Assembly: GCA_963730785.1 (NCBI GenBank)
Contig: CAVSTF010000013.1
Coordinates: 1-64,000 of the forward strand
Direction: 5' to 3'
From: Bog-473 sp963730785
GTDB taxonomy: Bacteria > Actinomycetota > Acidimicrobiia > Acidimicrobiales > RAAP-2
Length of the DNA stretch: 64,000 nt
Position 1 is the first letter of the stretch; every line of letters starts with the position of its first letter. Below the pieces are notes generated by a model. The model ran no database searches. It saw only the letters and a program-made list of their open reading frames with translations, and had not been told where the DNA came from. Shown here piece after piece: positions 10,133 through 19,281 of this stretch. The translations under genes were made by a program, and so were the position numbers.

Positions 10133-11818
10133 TCAGGCGTGTGCGGGCGCAATGAGGCACCGGCAACCCGAGTGAGCGGGTGGGTGGGCGTGCCCGGTTG
10201 GGAAGCCTTCGCTGGGCGAGACGGCCCCGGCCAGGGCATTGTCATCACAATCGGAACATCCGCTGGTCGAAGCGAGGACCCAGCGCAGTGGTTGATCCGG
10301 ACTGGCCATGGTGACGCCGGCAGAGAAGGCCTGCACGGCAAAATCGCCAACCAGGCGCTCAATGCGCTCGCCCCGCCATTCCCGAAAGGCCGCACTGACT
10401 CGCTCCCCCGCCTCTTCGCCCCCGTCATCATCGCCAGCGATACGCCGTCGGAGCATGGTCACGACCGCCCGGGCCAGCCCGGAGGTTGACTGCTCAATAG
10501 GGGCCTGATCGAACTTCGCCCCCGTCACGGCGCCGCCGAAGGTCAGCCCGGCCGTGCAGGCATCGGCCAGGTGTCCCTCCGCCGCGGTCAGATAGACGGC
10601 CAGGTGGATGTCTTCGGGACCGAGCAGTGCTTCGCCATGGGCGGCCGGTGTCGTGCGCAGGATCTCCAGCATCCGGTTCTGGTCGTCACCCAACGCCCGC
10701 TTGAGGTGCCGGGCCAGCTGCGTGATGATCGGATTCAACGCCTCGTCGCGGGCCGTGATCACCTCGTCATCCGGCCCCGCGAGCTCAACGACCTTGACCG
10801 CGGGTTCCTCGTCATTCTCCACATCGAACACCTTGGGTTCGACCACCGGCACCACCATGGTGAGTTGCTCGTCCACCGGGGCGACGTCATTCGATCCGCC
10901 CCGTATGCGGGCAAAGAGTTCGTCCACGGTAGGTGCGGCGTCTCCGACGGCTTGGTGTTCGGCCGTGTCGTCGTCGGCGGCCTCCTCGCTCACGGCCACG
11001 GTTTCTTCAACACCAGGAGTGGGCTCGGGTGTCGCTTCCTCTTCGGGTGTTGCGTCTTCGAGACCATGCAAGCGGGCTTGGTCCCCGGCCGCCAGCGCGG
11101 CCGCACGGGCCTGGTCGTCCGTGCGACCCAGGTCACCGATGATCACGTCCATCGAGTCGCGTACACCCTGCACGGCGGCCGCCATTTCGTCGCGAGCGGC
11201 TCGCAGTTGCTCGATCTGCATGGACAATGTCTTGCGCCGTGCGGCCAGGTCGGTCAGTACCTGACGGCGTGACTCCTGTACCTGTTCGAGCAGCGATCGC
11301 CCTTCTTCCTTGGCTCGGGCAACCACTTCTTCACCCTGAGCGATGGCCTCGCTCCTGATCCGATCGACCTGGTCTCGGGCATGCTTCTCGGCTTCGGCCA
11401 CCATCAGCTCGGCTTCGGCCACCCGCTCGGCGGAGGCAATCTCGCTGTGCGCCTGAATCTCGTTCGCTTGCGACTGCGCCTCACGGAGCAGGGTTGACGC
11501 CCCCTCCTGAGCTTGGACGACGATCCGAGCCGCCTCCTCGTGGGCCTGCCGCAGGATCTGGGCGCTGTGCTGGCCGAGGGACGCCGTGAGCGTCGCTTCG
11601 TCAACAATCGGATGGGCGGCGCGCTCCTCGGCTGCCGCCACGGCTGCGCGGAGCTCCTGCTCGCGCTGTTCAAATGTCTCGATGCTCCGGGCCACGGACT
11701 GGAGGTAGGCCTTGACCTCGTCGGGATCGAAGCCTCGACGCACCATGGCAAAGGAGTGTCGGGCGATGTCGCCCGTGGCGACACGGGATGAAGAGATTGG
11801 TGCGAGGCCTTCTGGCAT
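10133..11818 (-). CDS. DivIVA-domain coiled-coil protein with phage Mu gpF-like C-terminal motif
   Basis: About 561 residues. The N-terminus (HSFAMVRRGFDPDEVKAYL) is the DivIVA/GpsB membrane- and pole-targeting motif. A long Ala/Glu/Arg-rich coiled coil runs from about residue 45 to 260, followed by an acidic, Pro/Glu/Val-rich linker. Residues 370-500 form a separate helical region. The end carries CSDCDDNALAGAVSPSEGFP, TGHAHPPAHSGCRC, a Cys/His pattern like the C-terminus of phage Mu gpF head-morphogenesis proteins. DivIVA proteins organise polar growth and division in actinobacteria, and the neighbouring MreB fits a cell-shape role. The meaning of the gpF-like tail is unknown. The ATG at 11818 is preferred over an upstream TTG. 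Confidence 0.8.
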   Translation of the reverse strand: MPEGLAPISSSRVATGDIARHSFAMVRRGFDPDEVKAYLQSVARSIETFEQREQELRAAVAAAEERAAHPIVDEATLTASLGQHSAQILRQAHEEAARIVVQAQEGASTLLREAQSQANEIQAHSEIASAERVAEAELMVAEAEKHARDQVDRIRSEAIAQGEEVVARAKEEGRSLLEQVQESRRQVLTDLAARRKTLSMQIEQLRAARDEMAAAVQGVRDSMDVIIGDLGRTDDQARAAALAAGDQARLHGLEDATPEEEATPEPTPGVEETVAVSEEAADDDTAEHQAVGDAAPTVDELFARIRGGSNDVAPVDEQLTMVVPVVEPKVFDVENDEEPAVKVVELAGPDDEVITARDEALNPIITQLARHLKRALGDDQNRMLEILRTTPAAHGEALLGPEDIHLAVYLTAAEGHLADACTAGLTFGGAVTGAKFDQAPIEQSTSGLARAVVTMLRRRIAGDDDGGEEAGERVSAAFREWRGERIERLVGDFAVQAFSAGVTMASPDQPLRWVLASTSGCSDCDDNALAGAVSPSEGFPTGHAHPPAHSGCRCLIAPAHA

Positions 11819-11827
11819 GCCCAAAGA

Positions 11828-13030
11828 CTACGGCGCGGCTTGGGCTACCGAGTGGCTTGTGGGGACCTTTCCACCCAATCGCTTCAGTATCCGAAGGGCC
11901 TGGTCCAAAGTGGAAACGGCATAAATGTGGAGTTGCGGGGTGTCCTTGGACCGGGCGGCCGCCAACTCCTGTGGCGGAACGAAGAAAACGGTAGCTCCGG
12001 CTCGCTCAACGGCGATGGTCTTCTCAGCCACACCACCAACGTCGCCGACGTCGCCCTCGGGGTCGATCGTGCCCGTGGCGGCGATGATCTGCTTGCCGGT
12101 GAGGTCGCCGCTCGAAAGCTTGTCGATGATGCCGAGCGTCATGGCCAACCCGGCCGAAGGCCCGCCGATGTCGGCCGTGTGGACTTGTACGTTCACCGGG
12201 AAATTCCAATTGAACTGCGTTTCGGGCTCAATGCCGAGGTAGGCGGTCGGATGGGCGTCGGCGGCACCGCACCCCTGCTCCACCAGCCCCTTGGGCGGGG
12301 TGCCCAACGTCACCTTGCGTTCGACGATCTTCCCGGACTCGAAGACGCCCGACTGACTGATGGTCGATTCCTCAATCTTGAACAAGGGCGACGTACCGGG
12401 CTGCAGTCCGTGCAACGCCGTCACCAAGGCACAGGCTGTCGGGGTCAGGGTGTAGTTGACCCCGAGGACGATCTGCGCCACCTGGAAGGAGCGGGTGGCG
12501 GGCGAACCGGGATCGATGCCGTAGAGCAGGGCACCGACTGGCTTCGCATTGAGTCGAATAGCCCGAGGTGCGACAATGCGGCCGCGGTCGCCGCTTGCTG
12601 GGCTTGCATCATTTCGAGATAGCCCTGGGCGAGATACTCGTTGGCCGGCGTCGACGGTCCAAGCAGTTCGTCGGAGGAGATGACCTCGGCGTCGGAGGAG
12701 AGGTAGCGCTCCTGCAGGTACGTCAGGGCATTCAGCTGCGTGACGTAGACGTCGGTCAGCAGGATGTTGCCGCTGATCGGGTGATTGAGGTGGGCCGGCA
12801 CCTCAATGAACTGCCCCACCGGTGTGGCGTCACCGGGAGTGATGCCGTATTCATTGACGCTCCAGTGATCGAGCATGATCCCCGCCACGATGATCAGGAC
12901 CACGAAGCCAACCAGCACAATGGGCCATTTCCGTCGGCGCGACCGGGTCCCACCGTCAAGGCGCTGGCCCGGAAGTGGTGGAGGGGGGAACGTCAGGCTC
13001 CCCGGTGGTGGAGGTGGAGATGTCGGCCAT
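11828..13030 (-). CDS. Membrane-anchored PDZ/Lon-type (S16) serine protease, YlbL-like
   Basis: Reconstructed across two breaks (near 12960 and 12550). The N-terminus is hydrophilic, then a single membrane anchor follows (IVLVGFVVLIIVAGIML). Next come an extracellular region (NEYGITPGDATPVGQFIEVP), a degenerate PDZ-like stretch (AKPVGALLYGIDPGSPATRS) and a C-terminal Lon proteolytic domain. The domain has the catalytic Ser in GGPSAGLAMTLGIID and the catalytic Lys in GVAEKTIAVERAG. This architecture is that of YlbL/SdrC-type secreted S16 proteases of actinobacteria and firmicutes. The ATG at 13030 requires the first frame break and overlaps the divergent HEAT-repeat start; a shorter start near 12921 is possible. 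Confidence 0.75.
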
Positions 13031-13689
13031 ACTCAGATCGGTGAGCGACGATCCTGCCACGGAACCGGTGGCGGTCCGCCGCGCCGCGGCGGCCCGGCGG
13101 CGGCGGGTCATCCTGGCCGGGCATGCCGGAAATCTGGAACGGGCCCAACGGGGCTGGCGCGATACGGATCCCGAGGTTCGGGCGGCGTCATTGGGTGCGC
13201 TGGCTCGTCTCGGCGCGTTGCGCGTGCCTGACATTGCCAACGCCCTGGCCGATGCCGACGCCCGGGTGCGGCGCCGGGCCACCGACGCCGCGCTCTCGGT
13301 TCGGGGTGCGGGCTCCCGGTCCGCCCTGTTCACCCTGCTGGTGAACGCCCTGGCCGACGAGGACCCGCTGGTGGTGGTCGGGGCCACCTGGTTCCTGGGG
13401 GAACGACGGGTGCCGGCAGCGGTCGGTCCGCTCTCAGGGGTGGCACAGCAGCACGACGATATCCGCGTGCCGGGAAGGCGCGGTCGCTGCCTTGGGCGCC
13501 ATTGGCGACGTGGCGGGCCTTGATGCCGTGATCGCCGCGCTCGACGACAAGCCCACCATCCGACGACGGGCCACCGTCGCCCTGGCTGGGTTCGATGATC
13601 CGAGAGTGGAGCCGGCCCTGCAGAAGTCAGCCGAGGACCGGGACTGGCAAGTACGTCAGGCGGCTGACGAGCTGCTGGACGATCAGTAG
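13020..13689 (+). CDS. HEAT-repeat protein
   Basis: About 222 residues built of helical repeats of the HEAT/PBS-lyase type. Repeats read RDTDPEVRAASLGALARLG, ALADADARVRRRATDAAL and ALADEDPLVVVGATWFLGE, then ALDDKPTIRRRATVALAGF and EDRDWQVRQAADELL. One extra C near 13471 breaks the frame; removing it gives DDIRVREGAVAALGAIGD, a perfect repeat. A GGAGGTGG ribosome-binding site supports the ATG at 13020. HEAT repeats are protein-binding scaffolds and the partner is unknown. The divergent Lon-like protease gene starts within the same 11 bases. Confidence 0.75.
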
Positions 13690-13695
13690 AGGCAC

Positions 13696-14697
13696 TTATT
13701 CGTCGTAGGTGAAGAGTCGCTTGAGTCGGTCGAATGACTCAATGCAGATGCCTGCCCCCTGGACCACGCATTCGAGCGGGGTGTCCACCAAGTGGACGGG
13801 GACGGAGGTGGCGTCAGCCACCCGCTGCGTCATCCCTCTGAGGAGGGCTCCACCACCGGTGAGGTGGATCCCTTCAAACATGACGTCCTGCGCCAGTTCC
13901 GGTGGCGCATCGCCCAGGCAGGTGGCGGCAGCCGTGATCACCGAGAGCACATTTTCTTCGAGCGCTTTGCGGATGTCGGCCGGATTGAGCAGCACCGTCT
14001 TGGGTCGTCCGGTGGCCACTTCCCGGCCTCGAATTTCTGCACTCTGCTCGCCGGCATACGGGAAGGCGGAACCGATGGCGTGTTTGATGGCCTCCGCTGT
14101 CCGTTCGCCAATGGCCACGCCGAATTGCTGGCGGATGAAGGCCTGAATGGACGCGTCGAAGTCAAAGCCGCCACAGCGCAGTGCCCGCACGGCCACCACG
14201 CCACCCAGCGAAATGACGGCCATTTCGGCCGTGCCACCACCGACGTCCACCACCATGTTCCCCACCGGCTCGTGGATGGGGAGGCCGGCTCCGATGGCAG
14301 CCGCCATGGGTTGTTCAATCAGATAGGCCGCCGACGCGCCGGCTCGTCGGGCCGCTTCCTTGACCGCCCGTCGCTCGACCGCGGTGATGGCCGACGGCAC
14401 GCAGATCAAGACCTTGGGGCGGTTGAGCCGACTGACCCCGACCCGATGGAGCAGCACGCTGAGCATGCGCTCGGTGACCTCAAAGTCGGTAATGGCCCCG
14501 CCGCGCAGTGGTCGCTCGGCCACGATGTAGCCGGGCGTCCGTCCGATCATCTGCCAGGCATCGGTGCCGATCGCCAGCACCTCGCGGGTGCGCGAATCGA
14601 GCGCCACGACGGTGGGCTCATTGAGGACGAGACCCTTTCCCTTGGCATACACCAGCGTGTTGGCCGTGCCGAGGTCGATGGCCAGGTCGCGTGACAT
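13696..14697 (-). CDS. mreB: MreB/Mbl-family rod-shape actin homologue
   Basis: A 333-residue protein of the usual MreB length. It has the phosphate-1 loop AIDLGTANTLVYAKGKG, the phosphate-2 loop VVDVGGGTAEMAVISLGG and the adenosine motif LTGGGALLRGM. An MreB-type EQPMAAAIGAGLPI stretch lies between them. MreB polymerises beneath the membrane and guides peptidoglycan synthesis during elongation. It ends seven bases from the convergent HEAT gene, and the HtrA-like gene starts divergently 70 bases upstream. No MreC/D, PBP2 or RodA gene is next to it, unlike the classical cluster. Confidence 0.92.
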   Translation of the reverse strand: MSRDLAIDLGTANTLVYAKGKGLVLNEPTVVALDSRTREVLAIGTDAWQMIGRTPGYIVAERPLRGGAITDFEVTERMLSVLLHRVGVSRLNRPKVLICVPSAITAVERRAVKEAARRAGASAAYLIEQPMAAAIGAGLPIHEPVGNMVVDVGGGTAEMAVISLGGVVAVRALRCGGFDFDASIQAFIRQQFGVAIGERTAEAIKHAIGSAFPYAGEQSAEIRGREVATGRPKTVLLNPADIRKALEENVLSVITAAATCLGDAPPELAQDVMFEGIHLTGGGALLRGMTQRVADATSVPVHLVDTPLECVVQGAGICIESFDRLKRLFTYDE

Positions 14698-14766
14698 TCC
14701 GGCTCATGGTACGACCCAGCAGGGGCGCGACCGCATTTTGTCGATTGTCGTCGGTAGCCTCACGGG

Positions 14767-15967
14767 GTGACACCTACTCCCCCGGAGCCGCCAGACGGGG
14801 TACCCGATGACGATGGCGTGGACCCCTTTTTGGGTGATCTGGACCAACCGCCCCGGGGCTGGATCGATCCGCAAGACCGGTTGTGGCGGCACCCGAGCGA
14901 ACTCGCCGGTGCGCATGACCGCGCCGACGCCAGCGTCCGATTTCTCGCCTTCATCGACACCACAGCAAGGCCATGATCCTGGTCGGCGCCGCCGCCCTCT
15001 TTGCCGCTGCGGCCTGGGTGATCGTGCTCCTTTCACCGACCTCGGACCGGCCCAACATCGACGCCGGTGAAAACGTGCTGAGCGACGCACCCATGACCAC
15101 CTTGGCGGCCAATGGCAACACTCTGCCGGCCGCCGCCGCCAGGACCAGCCAGTCCCTGGTGCAGTTGCAGGCCTTCACCGCCCACGGAGAGGTGTCGTTG
15201 GTCGGTGTGGCCGTGGCCGAGGGTGGCCTGGTGGCCACCACGGCCAGCAACCTGACCTCGCTACGCGAGATCGACATGGTCGGACCGAACGGCCGTCTCC
15301 TTCGGGCTTCGGTGGTGGCCATCGATCGAGCCTCCGACGTCGCCCTGGTCAACGTGCCCGACGACATTCCGGTGGCCCAGTTCGCCGACGACTCGGCCCT
15401 GCGGTTCGGCAGCACCGATATGACCTTGAGCATGGCCCGGCCCGACAGTGGCTCAGCGGCCGTGCAATGCACGCCCGGCACGGTGGCCGAAGTGGGCAAC
15501 CCCATTTCCGGCGGCTTGGCCGAGGGCATGCCCGCCATCACCTCGAGCGCCCAGGTGGCCTCGGCTCAGTCGGGTGATCCGTTGCTCGAATTCGTCCGGC
15601 GCGGTCATCGGCATCCTCTATTACGCCGGCGCCACGCCGATCTTCCTGCCCTCGCAGCTGGTGCTGGGCGTGGCCGATGACCTTCGATCCAACGGGCGGG
15701 TCACGCACGGCTGGTTGGGCGTGGAAGGCAGCGAGGGTCTGCCCGGCGCAGGCGCCACGGTCTCGACCATCATGAGCGGCAGTCCGGCCGAATCAATGTT
15801 GCACCCGGGAGAGGTCATTACGGCGCTGAGCGGGCGTGCCCGTGAGCAGCATGGCCGAACTGCGGGCCCGTCTCTATGTGCTCCCACCCGATACCCACGT
15901 CACGCTGTCCGTGCTCAACGGGAGCGTCACCCATGTGGTTGGCGTGACCTTGAGCCCATCCCCGTAG
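14767..15967 (+). CDS. HtrA-like trypsin/PDZ membrane protein with degenerate active site
   Basis: Reconstructed across breaks near 14960 (one base missing), 15590 and 15845 (one extra base each). A cytoplasmic N-terminus (DRLWRHPSEL, typical of actinobacterial HtrA anchors) leads to one membrane span (ILVGAAALFAAAAWVIVLL). A trypsin-like domain follows, then a PDZ domain (THGWLGVEG, GSPAESMLHPGEVITALSG). The usual catalytic His is replaced: where HtrA has T..Hv, this reads GGLVATTASNLTSL. The Asp strand (IDRASDVALVNV) remains. The Ser region reads QSGDPLLNSSGAVIGI, with no GNSGGP. It is therefore probably a pseudoprotease or chaperone-like binder. It overlaps no neighbour and is nine bases from the DUF2342 start. 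Confidence 0.7.
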
Positions 15968-15976
15968 CATGCGACG

Positions 15977-17186
15977 GTGAGCATGTTTGGTGCCAACGAT
16001 CCCGACAACCCCATGGGTGGACTGCTGGGCGACCTTCTCAAGGTCATCGGATCCGCCCAGGGTGGTCCGGCCGATACCTGGTTCGACGCCGCTCGCACGT
16101 TGGCCCATGGCGTGGCCACCGACGGTGGGGCCGATGACAATGCCGACCCCTTGGTCCGCATTGCCTTCGAAGAGCTGGCCCGAGTGGCCGAACTGCACGT
16201 GGCCGAGGCCACCGGCGTCTCGCTGACCGCGGGCGGGTCGAACATTTCCTTCGATGCGGTCGGACCGGGGCAGTGGTCATTCCGGGTGCTTGAGGCCTAC
16301 CGGCCGACCCTCCAATTGATGGTCGAAGCGCAGCAACAGGGTGCGGCCGCCATGCCCCCCACCATGGATCTCAGTGATCTCGGTGACGACCCGATGGGTG
16401 GGCTGGGTGGTCTCCTGGGTCAGTTCGCAGTCACGCTCGGCCCGGTCCTGCTGGGTATGCAGTTCGGATCGGCGGCCGGTCACCTGGCCCGGCGGGCCTT
16501 CGGCCAGTACGCGTTGCCGCTGCCGTGGCCACCTTCGAACACTTTGTTGTTGGTGCCGGCCAACGTGGCCCAGTTCGCCGAGGACTGGAGCCTTCCCCTG
16601 CAGGAGGTCCAGCTCTGGGTCTGCCTGCGCGAACTCACCATGCACGCCGTCATGACCCGACCAGGCGTGCGCGCCGCCCTCGACCAGACTGCTGGGCGAT
16701 GCCGCGGCCCATGCGGCGGCGTCACAACGCTCGTTGGTGGAGCGACTCGGTGAGGGCATGGGTGACGACGTCACGCTCGAAGGCGTGCTGGGCGACCCCG
16801 AATCGATACTGGCCGATCTGATCAGCCCCGAGCAGCAGAACATCAACAACGCACTGACCGCCGTCACCACCGCCATCGGGGCCTACGTGGATCACGTCAC
16901 GGCCGGCATCGCCACCAAGTTGACGTCGTCACCGGCGGCGCTGCGTGAAGCCTGGTACCGCTATCGGGCGGAGGACGCCAAGGGCGAGCAGGCCTTCGCC
17001 GGACTGTTCGGCCTCAATGTGGGTCAGGCCGAAGTCGACCGAGGTGCCAACTTCATTGACGGTGTGGTCGAACGGGCCGGAGAGGATGCCCTCTCCCGGT
17101 TGCTCGGCGATGAGTTGGACCTGCCCACGCCAGCCGAGGTGGATGCCCCGGGGCTGTGGTTGGCCCGCATCGGCCTGCTCGACTGA
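15977..17186 (+). CDS. DUF2342 / zinc-metalloprotease-like protein (F420-associated type)
   Basis: About 402 residues after removing one extra base near 16690 (then ALDRLLGDAAAHAAASQ reads through). An N-terminal Gly/Met-rich region leads to a helical DUF2342 core: VGPGQWSFRVLEAYRPTLQ, MQFGSAAGHLARRAFGQYAL, PLPWPPSNTLLLVPANV, then a C-terminal tail ending LWLARIGLLD. Many family members carry an HExxH zinc motif in the helix here read as LWVCLRELTMHAVM. The first His is Arg and the spacing differs, so zinc binding is doubtful. The GTG start at 15977 follows the HtrA-like stop by nine bases, so co-transcription is likely. Confidence 0.7.
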
Positions 17187-17188
17187 CG

Positions 17189-17482
17189 CTATTCGGCCGG
17201 CTCTTCCAAGAAGCCGAGATCCCACTCCAGCGACAGGTTCTCCCGCTCAGCATCACGGACGACCCGCTCCCGGTTGCGCCGAAATTGGGGGTCGTGCGGG
17301 GGCAGGAGCACCAGGCGGGCCAGGACCCGATCCCGGAAGGCATCGACCACATCGGCCGGACCGAAGTCGGATTGCACCTCCCAGTGGGGAGCGATCGGAC
17401 CCAGGTAGATCACGCGAGCGTGCCCGATCGGATCGATCAATTCCGGGGTCTCGGTTACTTCATCCTCGACGTCCGGGGACAT
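17189..17482 (-). CDS. Conserved-looking small acidic protein, unknown
   Basis: A 97-residue protein with no family I can name. It carries VIYLGPIAPHWEVQSDFG and DRVLARLVLLPPHDPQFRRN, which look like a compact alpha/beta fold, and ends in an acidic FLEEPAE. A strong ribosome-binding site (AGGAGG, five bases before the ATG) supports the start at 17482. It converges with DUF2342 and diverges from the WhiB gene. Confidence 0.6.
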   Translation of the reverse strand: MSPDVEDEVTETPELIDPIGHARVIYLGPIAPHWEVQSDFGPADVVDAFRDRVLARLVLLPPHDPQFRRNRERVVRDAERENLSLEWDLGFLEEPAE

Positions 17483-17664
17483 GGCACCTCCTGGGGCAAC
17501 AGCGATGGGCGAACGGCCGTCAGCGTACTGGAGCGCTGGTGAAGGTGGTTCCCGGCCCCCCGTTTGTGCCTGGGGCCTCCGCATTCTTACGAAGTTCCTA
17601 TGCCCCAGCCCTTCTCCCCGGCGGGACCCCCCTCGTACAATGGTGGGTGAAAAGGGAGTTACAA

Positions 17665-17910
17665 GTGGACACAGACTGGATGATGCGGGGGAAGTGCAAG
17701 GAAGTTGCCCCGGACGTCTTCTTTCCAAGTGATGGAATGGGCGTTCAGGTTGCGCAGAAGATCTGCGCCGAATGCCCCGTGGCACAGGCCTGCTTGGAAT
17801 ACGCGCTGGAGAACCACATTGACCACGGTGTGTGGGGTGGCTGCTCCGAGCGCGAGCGTCGGCGGATCCTGCGGCGTCGCCGTGGTGCCCGCGCCCTCGC
17901 TATCGGCTAG
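17665..17910 (+). CDS. WhiB-family Fe-S transcriptional regulator (first copy)
   Basis: An 81-residue protein with the four WhiB cysteines (GKC, then ICAECPVAQAC), the VWGGCSERERRRI turn and a basic C-terminal tail (RRRRGARA) that binds DNA. WhiB proteins bind a 4Fe-4S cluster and usually work with the principal sigma factor. The GTG at 17665 follows an AAAGGGAG site. A possible -10 (TACAAT, 17634-17639) lies about 25 bases upstream. The 35-base gap to the formimidoyltransferase suggests readthrough. The extra Cys in VWGGCSE replaces the usual Met or Leu. Confidence 0.93.
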   Translation: MDTDWMMRGKCKEVAPDVFFPSDGMGVQVAQKICAECPVAQACLEYALENHIDHGVWGGCSERERRRILRRRRGARALAIG

Positions 17911-17944
17911 CTCCTGAGGGCTATGCCCGTGTGAAACTGCCGAC

Positions 17945-18787
17945 GTGCTCTTCGAGTGTGTCGTCAATATCAGCGAAGGCCGCGACACCGCCGTGCTGGC
18001 CGAACTTGAGGCCAACGTCGCGGGCGTCCTGCTGGATCGACATTCAGACCCTGACCACCATCGCTCGGTCTTTACCCTGGTCGGCGAGGCCGAAGCCGTC
18101 GCTGATGCCGCACGCCGTCTCACCACGGCGGCGCTCGAGCGGCTGTCGTTGCCGGACCATGCCGGCGTCCATCCTCGGATCGGCGTGGTCGATGTGGTGC
18201 CCTTCGTCCCCTATGCGCCCGGACAGCGGCCCCCGTCTGACCTGACTGCGGCCGTCGAGCTTCGTGATGCGTTCGCCCGCTGGTGCGCCGCCGAATGCCA
18301 ACTACCCGCCTTCCTCTATGGACCGATGGGCGAACATCAACGGACGTTGCCCGAAGTGCGACGAAATGCCTTCCGCAAGCTGATGCCTGACGTAGGCCCG
18401 GCCGTGCCGCATCCAAGAGCCGGCGCCGTCGCGGTCGGGGCCCGTCCCGTGCTGGTGGCCTACAACGTGTGGGTCGATCGGCCCGACGTAGCTCGGGTGG
18501 TGGCCTCCGCTGTGAGGAGCCCCTGGGTCCGAGCCCTTGGCTTGGCGGTGGGCGATCACGCCCAGGTGTCGACCAACTTGATTAATCCCGCCCTGGTCGG
18601 GCCCGGTGATCTTTATGACGAGGTCAGTCGACGGGTGGTGGCGGCCGGAGGCCAGGTGCTGGGGGCGGAATTAGTCGGCCTGATTCCCCAGTCGGTGCTC
18701 CACGCCATCCCGGCGGAACGATGGCATCCAATGGGGCTGGCCGAGGCAGACACGGTCGAGAACCGACTCCCGAGCCTGACTGGTTGA
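17945..18787 (+). CDS. Glutamate formimidoyltransferase (FtcD N-terminal type)
   Basis: A 280-residue protein matching the formiminotransferase domain: FECVVNISEGRD at the start, DRHSDPDHHRSVFTLVG (with the catalytic-region His pair), PDHAGVHPRIGVVDVVPFVP and VAYNVWVD. The enzyme moves the formimino group of formimino-glutamate to tetrahydrofolate during histidine breakdown. The cyclodeaminase half is absent, as in many bacterial single-domain versions, and no hut genes are adjacent. It thus feeds the same folate pool used by metF, folD, purN and purH elsewhere in the window. The start is GTG at 17945. Confidence 0.88.
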   Translation: MLFECVVNISEGRDTAVLAELEANVAGVLLDRHSDPDHHRSVFTLVGEAEAVADAARRLTTAALERLSLPDHAGVHPRIGVVDVVPFVPYAPGQRPPSDLTAAVELRDAFARWCAAECQLPAFLYGPMGEHQRTLPEVRRNAFRKLMPDVGPAVPHPRAGAVAVGARPVLVAYNVWVDRPDVARVVASAVRSPWVRALGLAVGDHAQVSTNLINPALVGPGDLYDEVSRRVVAAGGQVLGAELVGLIPQSVLHAIPAERWHPMGLAEADTVENRLPSLTG

Positions 18788-18840
18788 ACTGGTGCGTGAA
18801 CGAGTGCGGTCGGCCACGGGCCGACAGTGCGATGGGTGCC

Positions 18841-19143
18841 CTAGGAGGCGGTGACGATGTCGCGCCGCTGCAGGGCGCGGGCACGGCGCAGACGGCGACG
18901 CTCGCGCTCGCTCATGCCGCCCCAAATGCCGAACTTCTCGCCGTTGGCCAGGGCATATTCCAGGCAGTCCTCACGCACGACGCAACCTCGGCAGACCTCT
19001 TTGGCCTCTCGGGTCGATGCCCCGCGCTCGGGAAAGAAGAGGTCGGGATCGACCCCCATGCAGTTCGCCTGTACTTGCCAGCTTTTCTCTTGGCGACCGT
19101 AGAGCGTGGTGACTATGTCCACTGGTTCGCCCCCCTTCGCCAC
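18841..19143 (-). CDS. WhiB-family Fe-S transcriptional regulator (second copy)
   Basis: A 100-residue WhiB protein with cysteines in ANCMGVDP and VCRGCVVREDC, the GIWGGMSERERRRLRR turn and a basic tail. The spacing (Phe-Phe-Pro-Glu after the first Cys, then CxxC and C) is that of the WhiB1/WhiB2 group. A shorter GTG start (VDIVTTLYG) is possible. It converges with the formimidoyltransferase and lies downstream of the VWA gene, with a 138-base gap that could hold its own promoter. Confidence 0.92.
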   Translation of the reverse strand: MAKGGEPVDIVTTLYGRQEKSWQVQANCMGVDPDLFFPERGASTREAKEVCRGCVVREDCLEYALANGEKFGIWGGMSERERRRLRRARALQRRDIVTAS

Positions 19144-19281
19144 TTAGTGGCATCCGTGTAGTTACAACGGTGTTATCTTTCACCACCTCGTCACCTGGCG
19201 CAAGGGGGAATTCATCTACCCGTGCCTGGGCCGCCTCTGCAATCCGTATTGCAGGTTCGATTTCGGATGAAAAGAGGGAGG

